Assembly: GCA_036563895.1 (NCBI GenBank) | Contig: DATCLN010000197.1 | Span: forward strand, 1-14,659 | Source: ZCTH02-B3 sp036563895 | GTDB lineage: Bacteria; Bacillota; Bacilli; Paenibacillales; Paenibacillaceae | Length of the DNA: 14,659 nt | Reading direction: 5' to 3' | Part shown: piece by piece, positions 1 through 5,606 of the stretch | How the letters are laid out: each line of letters starts with the position of its first letter | Position numbering within the stretch: position 1 is the stretch's first letter | The notes under the pieces: model-generated | What the model was told of the DNA's origin: nothing | The model's database searches: none | What the model saw: the letters and a program-made list of their open reading frames with translations, nothing else | Made by a program: the position numbers and the translations under genes

Positions 1-624
1 CAACGCCGTGTTGGCTTCAACCCATTTTTCCAGGTAGTCGTTGAGCACTTCCACCTTGTTGTACATGTTCCTCGTGTAATAGCTTCTGGCCAGCTCAAGA
101 CCGGTGACTTGCCCGACCAGCTGTTCGCCGCTCTCCACCCCTGTCTTGATCTGCTCCCAGTCCTTCAGATAGTTGTTCCACACGATCTGGAACGACGAGA
201 AGTCCTCGGGATGGATGGCGTACCGGTCCATGTCCTCCGACAGCACCGCCAGCTGGCCGGCGATCTGTTCATTGCGGAACTCCACATCCGCCAGACGGGC
301 CTGGGCGTCCTCCGCGGATTGCAGCACCACGGAAGCCGTCGCCGCGTTGGCGGCGTGGAATTCGCTGGCCAGGGCCAGAATCTGGGTGGCCGCCGTCAGC
401 CGTTCCTCGTACAGCTCCTTGGTCCGGTTGCCGATCTGGTTGATGCCGATCAGGCTAAAAGCGCTTACAAACACCAGAATCACCAAAATAACGGCATACG
501 AACTGTACAGTTTGATGATGAGCCGCATGTCCTTCATCAAACGCGAAATCAGTTCCGGCAGGCCCAGCGCGGCCTTCCGCAAGATCCGCTTCACCCGCTC
601 TTGTCCGGCGTTCTGGTGCGACAT
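1..624 (-). CDS. Methyl-accepting chemotaxis protein, N-terminal part (3' end beyond the window)
   Basis: Reading from an ATG at 622-624, 208 codons stay open to the left edge, so only the N-terminus is visible. A basic cytoplasmic start is followed by one hydrophobic span at about residues 40-61 (starting KLYSSYAVILVILVF). A long helical, soluble segment follows, beginning GINQIGNRTKELYEERL. This order, TM1 and then a helical ligand-binding region, is the known form of 4HB_MCP chemoreceptors. TM2, HAMP and the signalling hairpin would lie beyond the edge. The start is supported by AGGAGG at 631-636, seven bases upstream. A SigD-like promoter at 672-699 fits a motility or chemotaxis gene. The ligand cannot be told. 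A sensor kinase with the same N-terminal domain is possible but less likely. Confidence 0.85.
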   Translation of the reverse strand, partial: MSHQNAGQERVKRILRKAALGLPELISRLMKDMRLIIKLYSSYAVILVILVFVSAFSLIGINQIGNRTKELYEERLTAATQILALASEFHAANAATASVVLQSAEDAQARLADVEFRNEQIAGQLAVLSEDMDRYAIHPEDFSSFQIVWNNYLKDWEQIKTGVESGEQLVGQVTGLELARSYYTRNMYNKVEVLNDYLEKWVEANTAL

Positions 625-671
625 GGTCTTGCCTCCTGTAACAAAAATTAATCAAATTCTCCTTCATTCAT

Positions 672-699
672 TTATCGACAATTAATAGATGTGTTTTTA
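672..699 (-). promoter_or_regulatory. SigD (FliA)-type promoter for the chemoreceptor gene
   Basis: On the minus strand, TAAA (699-696) is separated by 16 bases from GTCGATAA (679-672). The known SigD/FliA consensus is TAAA, 14-16 bases, then GCCGATAA/T, so there is one mismatch. A start of transcription near 664 would give a leader of about 40 bases containing the AGGAGG site. The motif match plus the chemoreceptor downstream makes this persuasive. It is not proven. Confidence 0.6.
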
Positions 700-727
700 T
701 AGGATTTACCATTTTTTGATCGTAATC

Positions 728-751
728 AAAAAAAGGGGGCGTCAAGCCCCC
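728..751 (-). terminator. Rho-independent terminator after hsp20
   Basis: On the minus strand a six-base-pair GC stem (751-746 with 740-735) closes a GTCAA-region loop and is followed by seven T residues (734-728). It starts 13 bases after the hsp20 stop codon. It separates hsp20 from the chemoreceptor promoter. Confidence 0.9.
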
Positions 752-763
752 GTCCCGGCGCGG

Positions 764-1228
764 TCAGTCGTCTTTCTTCCCGACCTTGATTTTCCTGACC
801 GCCGCGCTTTCCTTGCTTTTCGGAATGCGGATGTACAGCACCCCGTTTTTGCTTCTGGCCTCGATCCCGTCGACCAGGGCGTTGTCGGGCAGCTGGATCG
901 TCCGCTTGAAGGCGCCGTATCTCCGTTCGATGGTGTGGATGTTGTCGTCCTGTTCCTCTTTTTCGATCTTTTTCTCGCCGCGGATGGTCAGCAGGTTCCC
1001 CGCCACTTCGATCTCCACCTCGTCCGGTTCCACGCCGGGAAGCTCCGCCTCGACCACGTATTCCTTGGCTTTTTCCTTGAAGTTGATGACCGGAAGGAAT
1101 CCTTCCGCCTTCTGATCGAGTTTCCACAGGCCGTCTTCCAGGAACCGGTCAAACAGGCGGTTGAATTCCTCCTTGAGCAGGTCGAAGCGCTTCTCCACGT
1201 CCTTGCCAAAGGGAGCCAGCCAGCTCAT
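764..1228 (-). CDS. Small heat shock protein, Hsp20/alpha-crystallin family
   Basis: This 154-residue protein has a helical N-terminal arm (residues 1-45) and an alpha-crystallin domain (about 46-150). The domain shows the ELPGV motif at 62-66 and the family signature AxxxNGVL at 124-131, followed by the IRIP strand. Family members are ATP-independent holdases that form oligomers and keep unfolding proteins soluble in the cytoplasm. The length is typical. The ATG has AGGAGG about eight bases upstream (around 1233-1241). The gene is monocistronic: a terminator follows directly, and the next minus-strand gene upstream ends 307 bases away. I saw no CIRCE or CtsR repeats upstream and no convincing promoter, so its heat control is unknown. 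Confidence 0.95.
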   Translation of the reverse strand: MSWLAPFGKDVEKRFDLLKEEFNRLFDRFLEDGLWKLDQKAEGFLPVINFKEKAKEYVVEAELPGVEPDEVEIEVAGNLLTIRGEKKIEKEEQDDNIHTIERRYGAFKRTIQLPDNALVDGIEARSKNGVLYIRIPKSKESAAVRKIKVGKKDD

Positions 1229-1535
1229 GACCCATGCCTCCTCGCGATTGGGTTTCTTACCTTCATCCTATTTCACTTCCATCGGGAGCGAAGTAATCTT
1301 TTTCACATCCGGCCGCAAGAAATGGAAAACTTCCCCCAAAACAGCGAAGGTGCTTTGGCACGGGCCGGCGGTCTCCAGGGATCCGCAAGATCCGGGGTAC
1401 AGCCTCGGAACTGGCATCACGGGGTTGTACCCTTTTCGTTTAAGGGAGGGAACCGTATCATGCTGCTGGAAGCCGCCCCGGAGCTGGCGGAGCACGGCGC
1501 TTTGCCGTAACCGGACAGGGACATCCCCGATGCCG
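1229..1535. other. 307-base intergenic region upstream of hsp20
   Basis: No convincing gene. It must hold the hsp20 promoter on the minus strand, but no clear -35/-10 pair could be chosen. On the plus strand there is a hairpin (GGGTACA 1395-1401 with TGTACCC 1426-1432, then TTTT) followed by GGGAGGG (1444-1450) and a 16-codon reading frame from ATG 1460 to TAA 1510. This is noted separately as a finding. No clear terminator for the hydrolase gene ending at 1536 was seen. Confidence 0.5.
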
Positions 1536-2258
1536 TCAAATCCCCCGGGCCGTAAGCCAGGACCAGACGGCATCCAGGGTCAGCTCCAGGTTGGTCCGCC
1601 CGCCCGCGTCCGTCCAAGGCTCACGGTCGCGGAAATAGTCGGTGTGTCCCCCGGCGATGGGCACGTACACCGTCTCTTCCGCCTGCCCGCGCTTGCGGGA
1701 CGGCCGCCCGGGCAGCCCGAACCCGCGGGAGGCAAGGCCGCCGAAGGTGGCGATGCGGACGATCCCGTCACGGGACCGGAAGACGCCCCGGCGGTCCGGC
1801 GCGCCGGCGCAGACGCGAACCGTCGAGTCCCTGAGCGGGGCGGGAATCCGGCAGCGGGGCGAACCGATCATCACCACGAGGGGCGGCGACTGCGCCCCTT
1901 CCAGCATCATGAGCTCCGCCGCCCGCACCGCGGCGACCCCGCCGGCGCTGTGGCCGGCCAGCACGATCCGGCGTCCGCCGGACGGCCCGCCGCCGTCCCG
2001 GATCCGTTCCAGCACGCGCCGGCCGCCGACGGAACGCCTTGCGTCACGCTCCGCGAGGAACAGGTCGCGGGCGGCTTCGCGCAGTTGCACGGCCGGGGAT
2101 CGGCTCCAGTCCCCGTAAGGAAACAGCGTCGCCGACCGGACGGCGCGGCCGGCTTCCTCCAGCCTGCGGTGCAGGGCCGTCCGGAAGCCCTCCAGGAAAT
2201 GGGGAGCGCTGCGCACGCCGTGGATGACATACAGATCTACGTCCGTTCGCGCATTCAT
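1536..2258 (-). CDS. Alpha/beta hydrolase (lipase/esterase-like)
   Basis: The 240-residue protein begins with a beta strand and an HG turn (LYVIHG, about 9-14). It carries the nucleophile elbow GHSAGG at 102-107, so Ser104 is the likely catalytic serine. His205 in GGHTDYF is the likely catalytic histidine. The acid is not certain. These are features of serine hydrolases of the alpha/beta fold, and the substrate is not predictable. No signal peptide is visible, so it is probably cytoplasmic. Its ATG overlaps the stop of the upstream M48 protease gene as ATGA (2258-2255), which indicates translational coupling and a shared transcript. The pairing hints at a membrane or lipoprotein-related role, but that is inference. 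Confidence 0.85.
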   Translation of the reverse strand: MNARTDVDLYVIHGVRSAPHFLEGFRTALHRRLEEAGRAVRSATLFPYGDWSRSPAVQLREAARDLFLAERDARRSVGGRRVLERIRDGGGPSGGRRIVLAGHSAGGVAAVRAAELMMLEGAQSPPLVVMIGSPRCRIPAPLRDSTVRVCAGAPDRRGVFRSRDGIVRIATFGGLASRGFGLPGRPSRKRGQAEETVYVPIAGGHTDYFRDREPWTDAGGRTNLELTLDAVWSWLTARGI

Positions 2259-3610
2259 TCCCCGCGACGTTCCTCCCCGATCCGTTCTTCCCCGGGCAGG
2301 TCCTTCCCAAGCCGTTCCTCCGCGAACCTGAGCGCCATGGCGATCCGTTCCAGGTCGCTGGGATGCGTATTGTACAACCGGGACAGTAGCGGCGGATACG
2401 GATCCGACAGCGCCGACGCCGCCGATTTCCGGATGAAAGCAATTTCGGCCTCCGCGTTGCCGGTCAGTTCCAGCGCGTAAAGATCCGCCGCCTTCTCCGA
2501 TTCGCGGGATATGGCGTTGGCCACCGGCTGGCAGATGAACAGCGCCAACGACACCAGCAGCATGATCAGGGGAACGCCGGTCATGTCGGAGGCGCGGCGG
2601 ATGCCCCAGCGCGTCCCCCGCCTTGCGGCCAGGCGTTCATACAGCCCTCCGACGGCCGCGATCAGGACCAGCGACCACAGCATGTACCCCGCCGCGGCCC
2701 ATTCCAGGTGGCGTTTCACGTAATGCCCGATCTCATGGGCCAGCACCTGCAGGAGTTCTTCTTCGCCCAGCGATTCCAGCGCCGTATCCCACACCACGAT
2801 GCGCAGCGTGGAACCAAGGCCCCGGATCTCCGCATTCACCGCGTTGGTCTTGGAGGACATCTCCGCCTCGAACACCCGGTCGGCCCGGATGTCCGCACGC
2901 CGCGCCAGCTCCAGGATGCTGCGTTCCAGCCGCTCGTCCGACATGGGCCGGATGTCGGTGAACAGGGGACTGATGAACACCGGCTGGATGTACATGTAGA
3001 ACGCGATGAACGGAACGGACAACAGCCAAAGTTTCAGCTTCCATTTTCCCCCGCGGGACATAAGCCACTGCGCGGCGCCGACCGCCGCCAGCACCGTCAC
3101 GTAGTCCAGCAGGAACGACACGGCCCAGTCCCGGAGCCAGCCCGGCGCGGACTGCGTCGCCACCCCGTGGGCGTAGGACACCCGATAGCTTGCAAAACGA
3201 AGCGGCAAAACCGCAAGGGACGACACCGACCACACGAAAAACACAAAAACGGGGTACCGGACCGCCAGCGGCAACCGGGCCCGCTCAAGGGCCTTCCGCC
3301 ACCGGAAGGCCGCCCCGCCGGCCAGAAGCAGCCACAGCACCAGCCACTGGAACGCCGGAATGACGAAATAGAACCAGCGGAGCCACGGCCGCATCGACTC
3401 GATGCTTTCCAGCTGTCCGGGCGTCATGTACACGGCCGGGTCGGCGGCGGTGCCGGCGTATTCCGCCGGCACCCGGACGGGCGCCGTGTACCCGAAATAA
3501 GCCGCCATCACGGCGGCGTAAACGGCAAACATCAGCAGCGCGGCGGGGACGGACCGCGTCCGCCCGCCGGCGGCCATCCCTTGGGCCGGAGCCGGATGCA
3601 CCGGATTCAT
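2255..3610 (-). CDS. M48-family zinc metalloprotease, STE24/CAAX-protease-like, integral membrane
   Basis: The 451-residue protein has several membrane spans: about residues 22-42, 80-105, 115-140, 155-175 and 185-205, with two more after the active site. The zinc motif HEIGH lies at 292-296, giving His292, Glu293 and His296. The downstream EKAAD at 372-376 supplies the third ligand, Glu372. The N-terminal multi-span region and the late HExxH match the Peptidase_M48_N plus M48 arrangement of STE24-like proteases. In bacteria these enzymes act in membrane protein quality control or lipoprotein processing; prenyl substrates are not expected. I chose the ATG at 3608-3610 because GGGAGGG lies about nine bases upstream. 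The frame stays open much further upstream, but that stretch runs antisense through the tRNA gene and is not coding. The C-terminal tail is rich in Glu and Arg. It is coupled to the hydrolase gene downstream. Confidence 0.92.
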   Translation of the reverse strand: MNPVHPAPAQGMAAGGRTRSVPAALLMFAVYAAVMAAYFGYTAPVRVPAEYAGTAADPAVYMTPGQLESIESMRPWLRWFYFVIPAFQWLVLWLLLAGGAAFRWRKALERARLPLAVRYPVFVFFVWSVSSLAVLPLRFASYRVSYAHGVATQSAPGWLRDWAVSFLLDYVTVLAAVGAAQWLMSRGGKWKLKLWLLSVPFIAFYMYIQPVFISPLFTDIRPMSDERLERSILELARRADIRADRVFEAEMSSKTNAVNAEIRGLGSTLRIVVWDTALESLGEEELLQVLAHEIGHYVKRHLEWAAAGYMLWSLVLIAAVGGLYERLAARRGTRWGIRRASDMTGVPLIMLLVSLALFICQPVANAISRESEKAADLYALELTGNAEAEIAFIRKSAASALSDPYPPLLSRLYNTHPSDLERIAMALRFAEERLGKDLPGEERIGEERRGE

Positions 3611-3672
3611 GTCCCGTCGCCCTCCCTTGACCCGGCCGCAAATCCCGAATCCGCATCTTGCCTCATGAGAAT

Positions 3673-3702
3673 AAAGTAACGAAATTGGCACATTTTGATC
3701 AA
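3673..3702 (-). promoter_or_regulatory. Possible sigma-A promoter for the M48 protease/hydrolase operon
   Basis: On the minus strand TTGATC (3702-3697) and TACTTT (3678-3673) are 18 bases apart in an AT-rich patch about 60 bases before the protease start. The -35 is good and the -10 is weak. It lies just downstream of the hairpin at 3713-3755. Confidence 0.3.
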
Positions 3703-3712
3703 GAAAAAAACG

Positions 3713-3755
3713 AAAAGGCTTGCATTGCCCGGCATGCGCCGGACCGGAGCCTTTT
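3713..3755. terminator. Terminator-like hairpin between the M48 gene and the tRNA promoter
   Basis: AAAAGGCT (3713-3720) pairs with AGCCTTTT (3748-3755), and an inner CCGGC/GCCGG pair (3729-3733 with 3738-3742) closes an ATGC loop. On the minus strand the stem is followed, after CG, by seven T residues (3710-3704). On the plus strand it is followed by only a short T run. It could insulate the divergent units or act as a leader hairpin if M48 transcription starts further upstream. Confidence 0.45.
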
Positions 3756-3792
3756 TCCTGCGAAAAAGCGTCGCTTCGGACGAGGATGTCCC

Positions 3793-3822
3793 TTGACTTT
3801 GCCTCGGCAACCATGCTATGAT
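3793..3822 (+). promoter_or_regulatory. Sigma-A promoter of tRNA-Leu, extended -10
   Basis: TTGACT (3793-3798), an 18-base spacer and TATGAT (3817-3822), with TGC directly before the -10 (extended -10). Transcription would begin near 3829 and give a 5' leader of about 55 bases for RNase P to remove. Confidence 0.75.
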
Positions 3823-3885
3823 GTTTGTCGTTGACACGGCGCGCCGGACATCCGGTCGTTCCCGTCCGGTGCAAATGGAACCCGT

Positions 3886-3972
3886 GCGGTCGTGGCGGAA
3901 TTGGCAGACGCGCTGGATTCAGGTTCCAGTGGTGGCAACACCGTGGAGGTTCGACTCCTCTCGACCGCACCA
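3886..3972 (+). tRNA. tRNA-Leu, anticodon CAG, CCA end encoded
   Basis: The 87-base gene has a 7-bp acceptor stem (GCGGTCG with CGACCGC), a D arm with GGCAGACGC, and an anticodon stem CTGGA/TCCAG. The loop TTCAGGT gives anticodon CAG, which reads the CUG codon. It also has the long variable arm typical of leucine tRNAs and a T arm with GGTTCGACTCC. Discriminator A and CCA are at 3969-3972. The variable arm (TGGTGGCAACACCGT) forms its own short stem. It stands alone between its promoter and terminator and is not part of a tRNA cluster. CUG is a common codon in the GC-rich genes around it. Confidence 0.97.
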
Positions 3973-3989
3973 TAAGCAGGCATAACAAG

Positions 3990-4016
3990 ACCCGGAAAAC
4001 CGGGTTTTTTGTTTTT
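3990..4016 (+). terminator. Rho-independent terminator after tRNA-Leu
   Basis: ACCCGG (3990-3995), loop AAAA, CCGGGT (4000-4005), then TTTTTGTTTTT. It begins 18 bases after the tRNA CCA. In the opposite direction it lies just past the end of the small gene at 4036-4248, but its T tract on that strand is poor. Confidence 0.9.
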
Positions 4017-4035
4017 GTCCGGACAGACGCCGCTT

Positions 4036-4248
4036 TCAGACCACCCCGGGACGGGGCCCGTCCGCCGGCACCACCGTGTACACCCTGGGTAGCTTCACCA
4101 CGCGCCGGTTTTCCTTGCGGATGAGCATGTGCGAATCGTCCCAGGCCACCACATAGCCGATGACGTCGTTCATCTCCAGGGCGTCGCGCACGACGCGCAC
4201 CAGGGTGCCTTCCACGCGGTAACGGTCCAGCTGTTCGTCCGTAACCAC
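4036..4248 (-). CDS. Small protein of unknown function (70 residues)
   Basis: I do not recognise this protein. It starts with GTG (4248-4246), with GGGGGA about five bases upstream. The sequence is soluble, without signal peptide or membrane span. It is rich in Val and alternating hydrophobic residues (for example VIGYVVAWDD, RVVKLPRVYTVV), which suggests a small beta barrel of the SH3 or Sm type; that fold is inference. Codon use resembles the neighbouring genes. It follows the 112-residue gene on the same strand, with a terminator hairpin (4292-4332) in the 112-base gap. It may depend on readthrough or on a promoter I could not define. It converges on the tRNA unit. Confidence 0.65.
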   Translation of the reverse strand: MVTDEQLDRYRVEGTLVRVVRDALEMNDVIGYVVAWDDSHMLIRKENRRVVKLPRVYTVVPADGPRPGVV

Positions 4249-4291
4249 GATGTTCCCCCGCTTTCGGATTTATCATGAGCAATTATTCCCG

Positions 4292-4332
4292 AAAAAATCA
4301 GGCCCGCGCAAGACTTCCGTCCTGTGCGGGCC
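4292..4332 (-). terminator. Rho-independent terminator after the 112-residue gene
   Basis: On the minus strand a 10-bp stem (4332-4323 with 4310-4301, one G-U pair) is followed by TGA and six T residues (4297-4292). It lies about 30 bases past the stop of the gene at 4361-4699. Confidence 0.85.
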
Positions 4333-4360
4333 TTTCCGTTCGCCGTCCAACCCTTGATCG

Positions 4361-4699
4361 TCAACCGACATGTTCCCGCGACTGCGATTCGTTCGTCTCG
4401 TACCACTCGTCCAGCACCGTGCCGGACATGACGCGCTTGCGCACGTACTCCGCCTGGCGCGGCGTGAAATGTTCGGTCCACGGGATGCCCAACTCTTCGC
4501 AGAGGCGAACAATGGTCAGCAGCTCGGACCAAGCGACGTAGCGCTTGTACCAGAAAAACTGCGGATGTTCGATCATGTACGGATACAGGTCGTCAAATTC
4601 GGTATGCTTGCAATCCAGCGCCCGTTCGAAATGCGTCTTGGCCTCCAGCAGCTTTTGGCGGAAAAACTCTTCCGTTCCGACCTTGACGTCCTCCATCAT
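4361..4699 (-). CDS. Conserved-looking hypothetical protein (112 residues)
   Basis: I do not recognise a family. The protein is acidic to neutral, soluble and probably all-helical. An N-terminal helix (about 8-30, with FFRQKLLEAKTHFERAL) is followed by an aromatic-rich middle (DLYPYMIEHPQFFWYKRYVAW, about 38-58) and a second helical part ending in EWYETNES. No signal peptide, membrane span or metal-binding motif is visible. The ATG at 4699 is supported by GGGGGGAGG six bases upstream. A second in-frame ATG follows immediately (4696) and cannot be excluded. It has its own -10 box (4742-4747) and terminator, so it is a stand-alone transcript between xpt and the 70-residue gene. Confidence 0.75.
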   Translation of the reverse strand: MMEDVKVGTEEFFRQKLLEAKTHFERALDCKHTEFDDLYPYMIEHPQFFWYKRYVAWSELLTIVRLCEELGIPWTEHFTPRQAEYVRKRVMSGTVLDEWYETNESQSREHVG

Positions 4700-4741
4700 C
4701 GCTCGCCTCCCCCCGTGAAAAATTGAAATTTAATTTATTTT

Positions 4742-4747
4742 ATTATA
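4742..4747 (-). promoter_or_regulatory. Sigma-A -10 box for the 112-residue gene
   Basis: On the minus strand there is a perfect TATAAT (4747-4742), with TG two bases further upstream than a standard extended -10. It sits in the only strongly AT-rich patch of this region. No good -35 was found: the hexamer 17 bases upstream reads TTTTCT. A start near 4735 gives a leader of about 35 bases. Confidence 0.5.
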
Positions 4748-4810
4748 AAGCACCAGCAAAGAAGAGAAAAGATGAAGGCGCCAAGCGGTTTCTGTCAATT
4801 CGTGAAAAAA

Positions 4811-5383
4811 TTAGTCTTCAAATTCGATAAACCCTTCCCCGATCGCCGAGATCCTGACCAGCGACTCGACGCGGTAGCCCATCTCCCGCAGCGACCGTCC
4901 GCCGTCCTGGAACGTTTTTTCCACGACCAGCCCGATGCCGGCCAGTTTCGCCCCGGCCTGTTCCACGATCCGGATGAGGCCCCTGGCGGCGTTTCCGTTG
5001 GCGACCATGTCGTCGATGAACAGCAGGGAGTCGTTTTCGTCCAGCATGTGCCGCGCGACGATCAGATCGGACACGATGCCCTTCGTGAACGACGGAACGC
5101 GCACCATGTACGAACCGGGATCGTTGAGCAGCGTGAATTTGCGCCGGGCGAACACGAGGGGGACGCCGAGCGCGTGCGCGGTGGCGAACGCCGGGGCGAT
5201 GCCGGCCGATTCCATGGTGATCACCTTGGTGATGCGTTCGCCGGCGAACCGCCGGGCGAATTCCCGTCCCATCTCCATCGTCAGCGCCGGGTCCGCGCCG
5301 TGGCTGAGCACGGCGTCCAGCTGCAACACGCCCGGAGCCACCACGACTCCTTCCCGGCGGATCCTTTCCTTGAGCAGCTCCAT
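4811..5383 (-). CDS. xpt: Xanthine phosphoribosyltransferase
   Basis: This 190-residue protein matches Bacillus-type Xpt along its length (family usual about 190-195). The enzyme converts xanthine and PRPP to XMP and pyrophosphate in cytoplasmic purine salvage. Visible features are the MELLKERIRREG N-terminus, ITMESAGIAPA (about 56-66), VFAR (77-80) and the PRPP loop LFIDDMVANGNAA (121-133). The start at 5383 is preferred over the ATG at 5395 because GGAGG (5393-5389) lies five bases before it. The usual companion, xanthine permease pbuX, is not downstream: the next gene is unrelated and on its own promoter. The leader is about 24 bases, too short for the guanine riboswitch that controls xpt in B. 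subtilis. PurBox-like repeats overlap its promoter. Confidence 0.95.
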   Translation of the reverse strand: MELLKERIRREGVVVAPGVLQLDAVLSHGADPALTMEMGREFARRFAGERITKVITMESAGIAPAFATAHALGVPLVFARRKFTLLNDPGSYMVRVPSFTKGIVSDLIVARHMLDENDSLLFIDDMVANGNAARGLIRIVEQAGAKLAGIGLVVEKTFQDGGRSLREMGYRVESLVRISAIGEGFIEFED

Positions 5384-5388
5384 GTTTT

Positions 5389-5393
5389 CCTCC
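5389..5393 (-). promoter_or_regulatory. Ribosome binding site that sets the xpt start
   Basis: GGAGG on the minus strand, five bases before the ATG at 5383. It lies inside the alternative upstream reading (ATG at 5395), which argues against that earlier start. Confidence 0.8.
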
Positions 5394-5413
5394 ATCCCGT
5401 GAACCTTACTGAA

Positions 5414-5442
5414 ATTGTATCGGTTCGGAACCGGAACTTCAA
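5414..5442 (-). promoter_or_regulatory. Sigma-A promoter of xpt
   Basis: TTGAAG (5442-5437), a 17-base spacer and TACAAT (5419-5414) on the minus strand. The predicted start is near 5407, so the untranslated leader is only about 24 bases. The spacer is almost filled by repeat copy A, including CCGAAC, so a bound repressor would cover the promoter. Confidence 0.65.
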
Positions 5443-5530
5443 CGCGCCTCCGAAGATGTCCATCAAAATTTCGGTTCGGAAATGGAACTGCGACGCACTC
5501 CGGGGAAACCGCCGTCAAAAGAGGTTCGAA
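5421..5530 (-). repeat. Three phased PurBox-like repeats upstream of xpt (candidate PurR operator)
   Basis: Written on the plus strand, CGGTTCGGAA occurs at 5421-5430 (copy A) and 5472-5481 (copy B), 51 bases apart. Each is followed after two bases by GGAACT and then ACGC and CCG. A weaker copy C (GGTTCGAA, 5523-5530) lies 50 bases further on. On the minus strand copy B reads ATTTCCGAAC (5483-5474), a full match to the first ten positions of the B. subtilis PurR PurBox AWWWCCGAACWWT. Copy A lies inside the xpt promoter spacer. B. subtilis PurBoxes are normally inverted pairs, whereas these are direct repeats. Assignment to PurR is inference. Confidence 0.55.
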
Positions 5531-5547
5531 AAAAATGGAAAAATCGC

Positions 5548-5571
5548 GAAACTTTCGCCTGGGAAAAACGT
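5548..5571 (+). promoter_or_regulatory. Possible ECF-sigma promoter for the lipoprotein gene
   Basis: GAAAC (5548-5552), 16 bases, then CGT (5569-5571). This resembles the GAAAC-N16-CGT form of SigW/SigM-type promoters. A start near 5578 leaves a leader of about 28 bases with the GGGGGAG ribosome binding site (5591-5597). No good sigma-A alternative was seen. Confidence 0.4.
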
Positions 5572-5606
5572 TTATTAGGCAGAGGATTACGGGGGAGAGA
5601 AACACG

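Noticed and set aside
1229..1330. SigB-like or CtsR/HrcA control of hsp20
   Set aside because: Only weak fragments such as GTTTTC-N14-GGATGT were found, and there were no CIRCE or CtsR repeats. This is too poor to report as a site.
1161..2480. Long plus-strand open frame opposite hsp20, the hydrolase and part of M48
   Set aside because: The translation is Arg/Pro/Gly-rich and without motifs, and it overlaps three genes with clear families on the minus strand.
3611..4282. Upstream extension of the M48 protease frame to 4282
   Set aside because: The extra translation runs antisense through the tRNA and intergenic DNA and looks random. GGGAGGG before the ATG at 3610 and the family's usual length fix the start.
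5384..5606. Guanine/xanthine riboswitch upstream of xpt
   Set aside because: None of the conserved purine aptamer core is visible, and the predicted leader is only about 24 bases.
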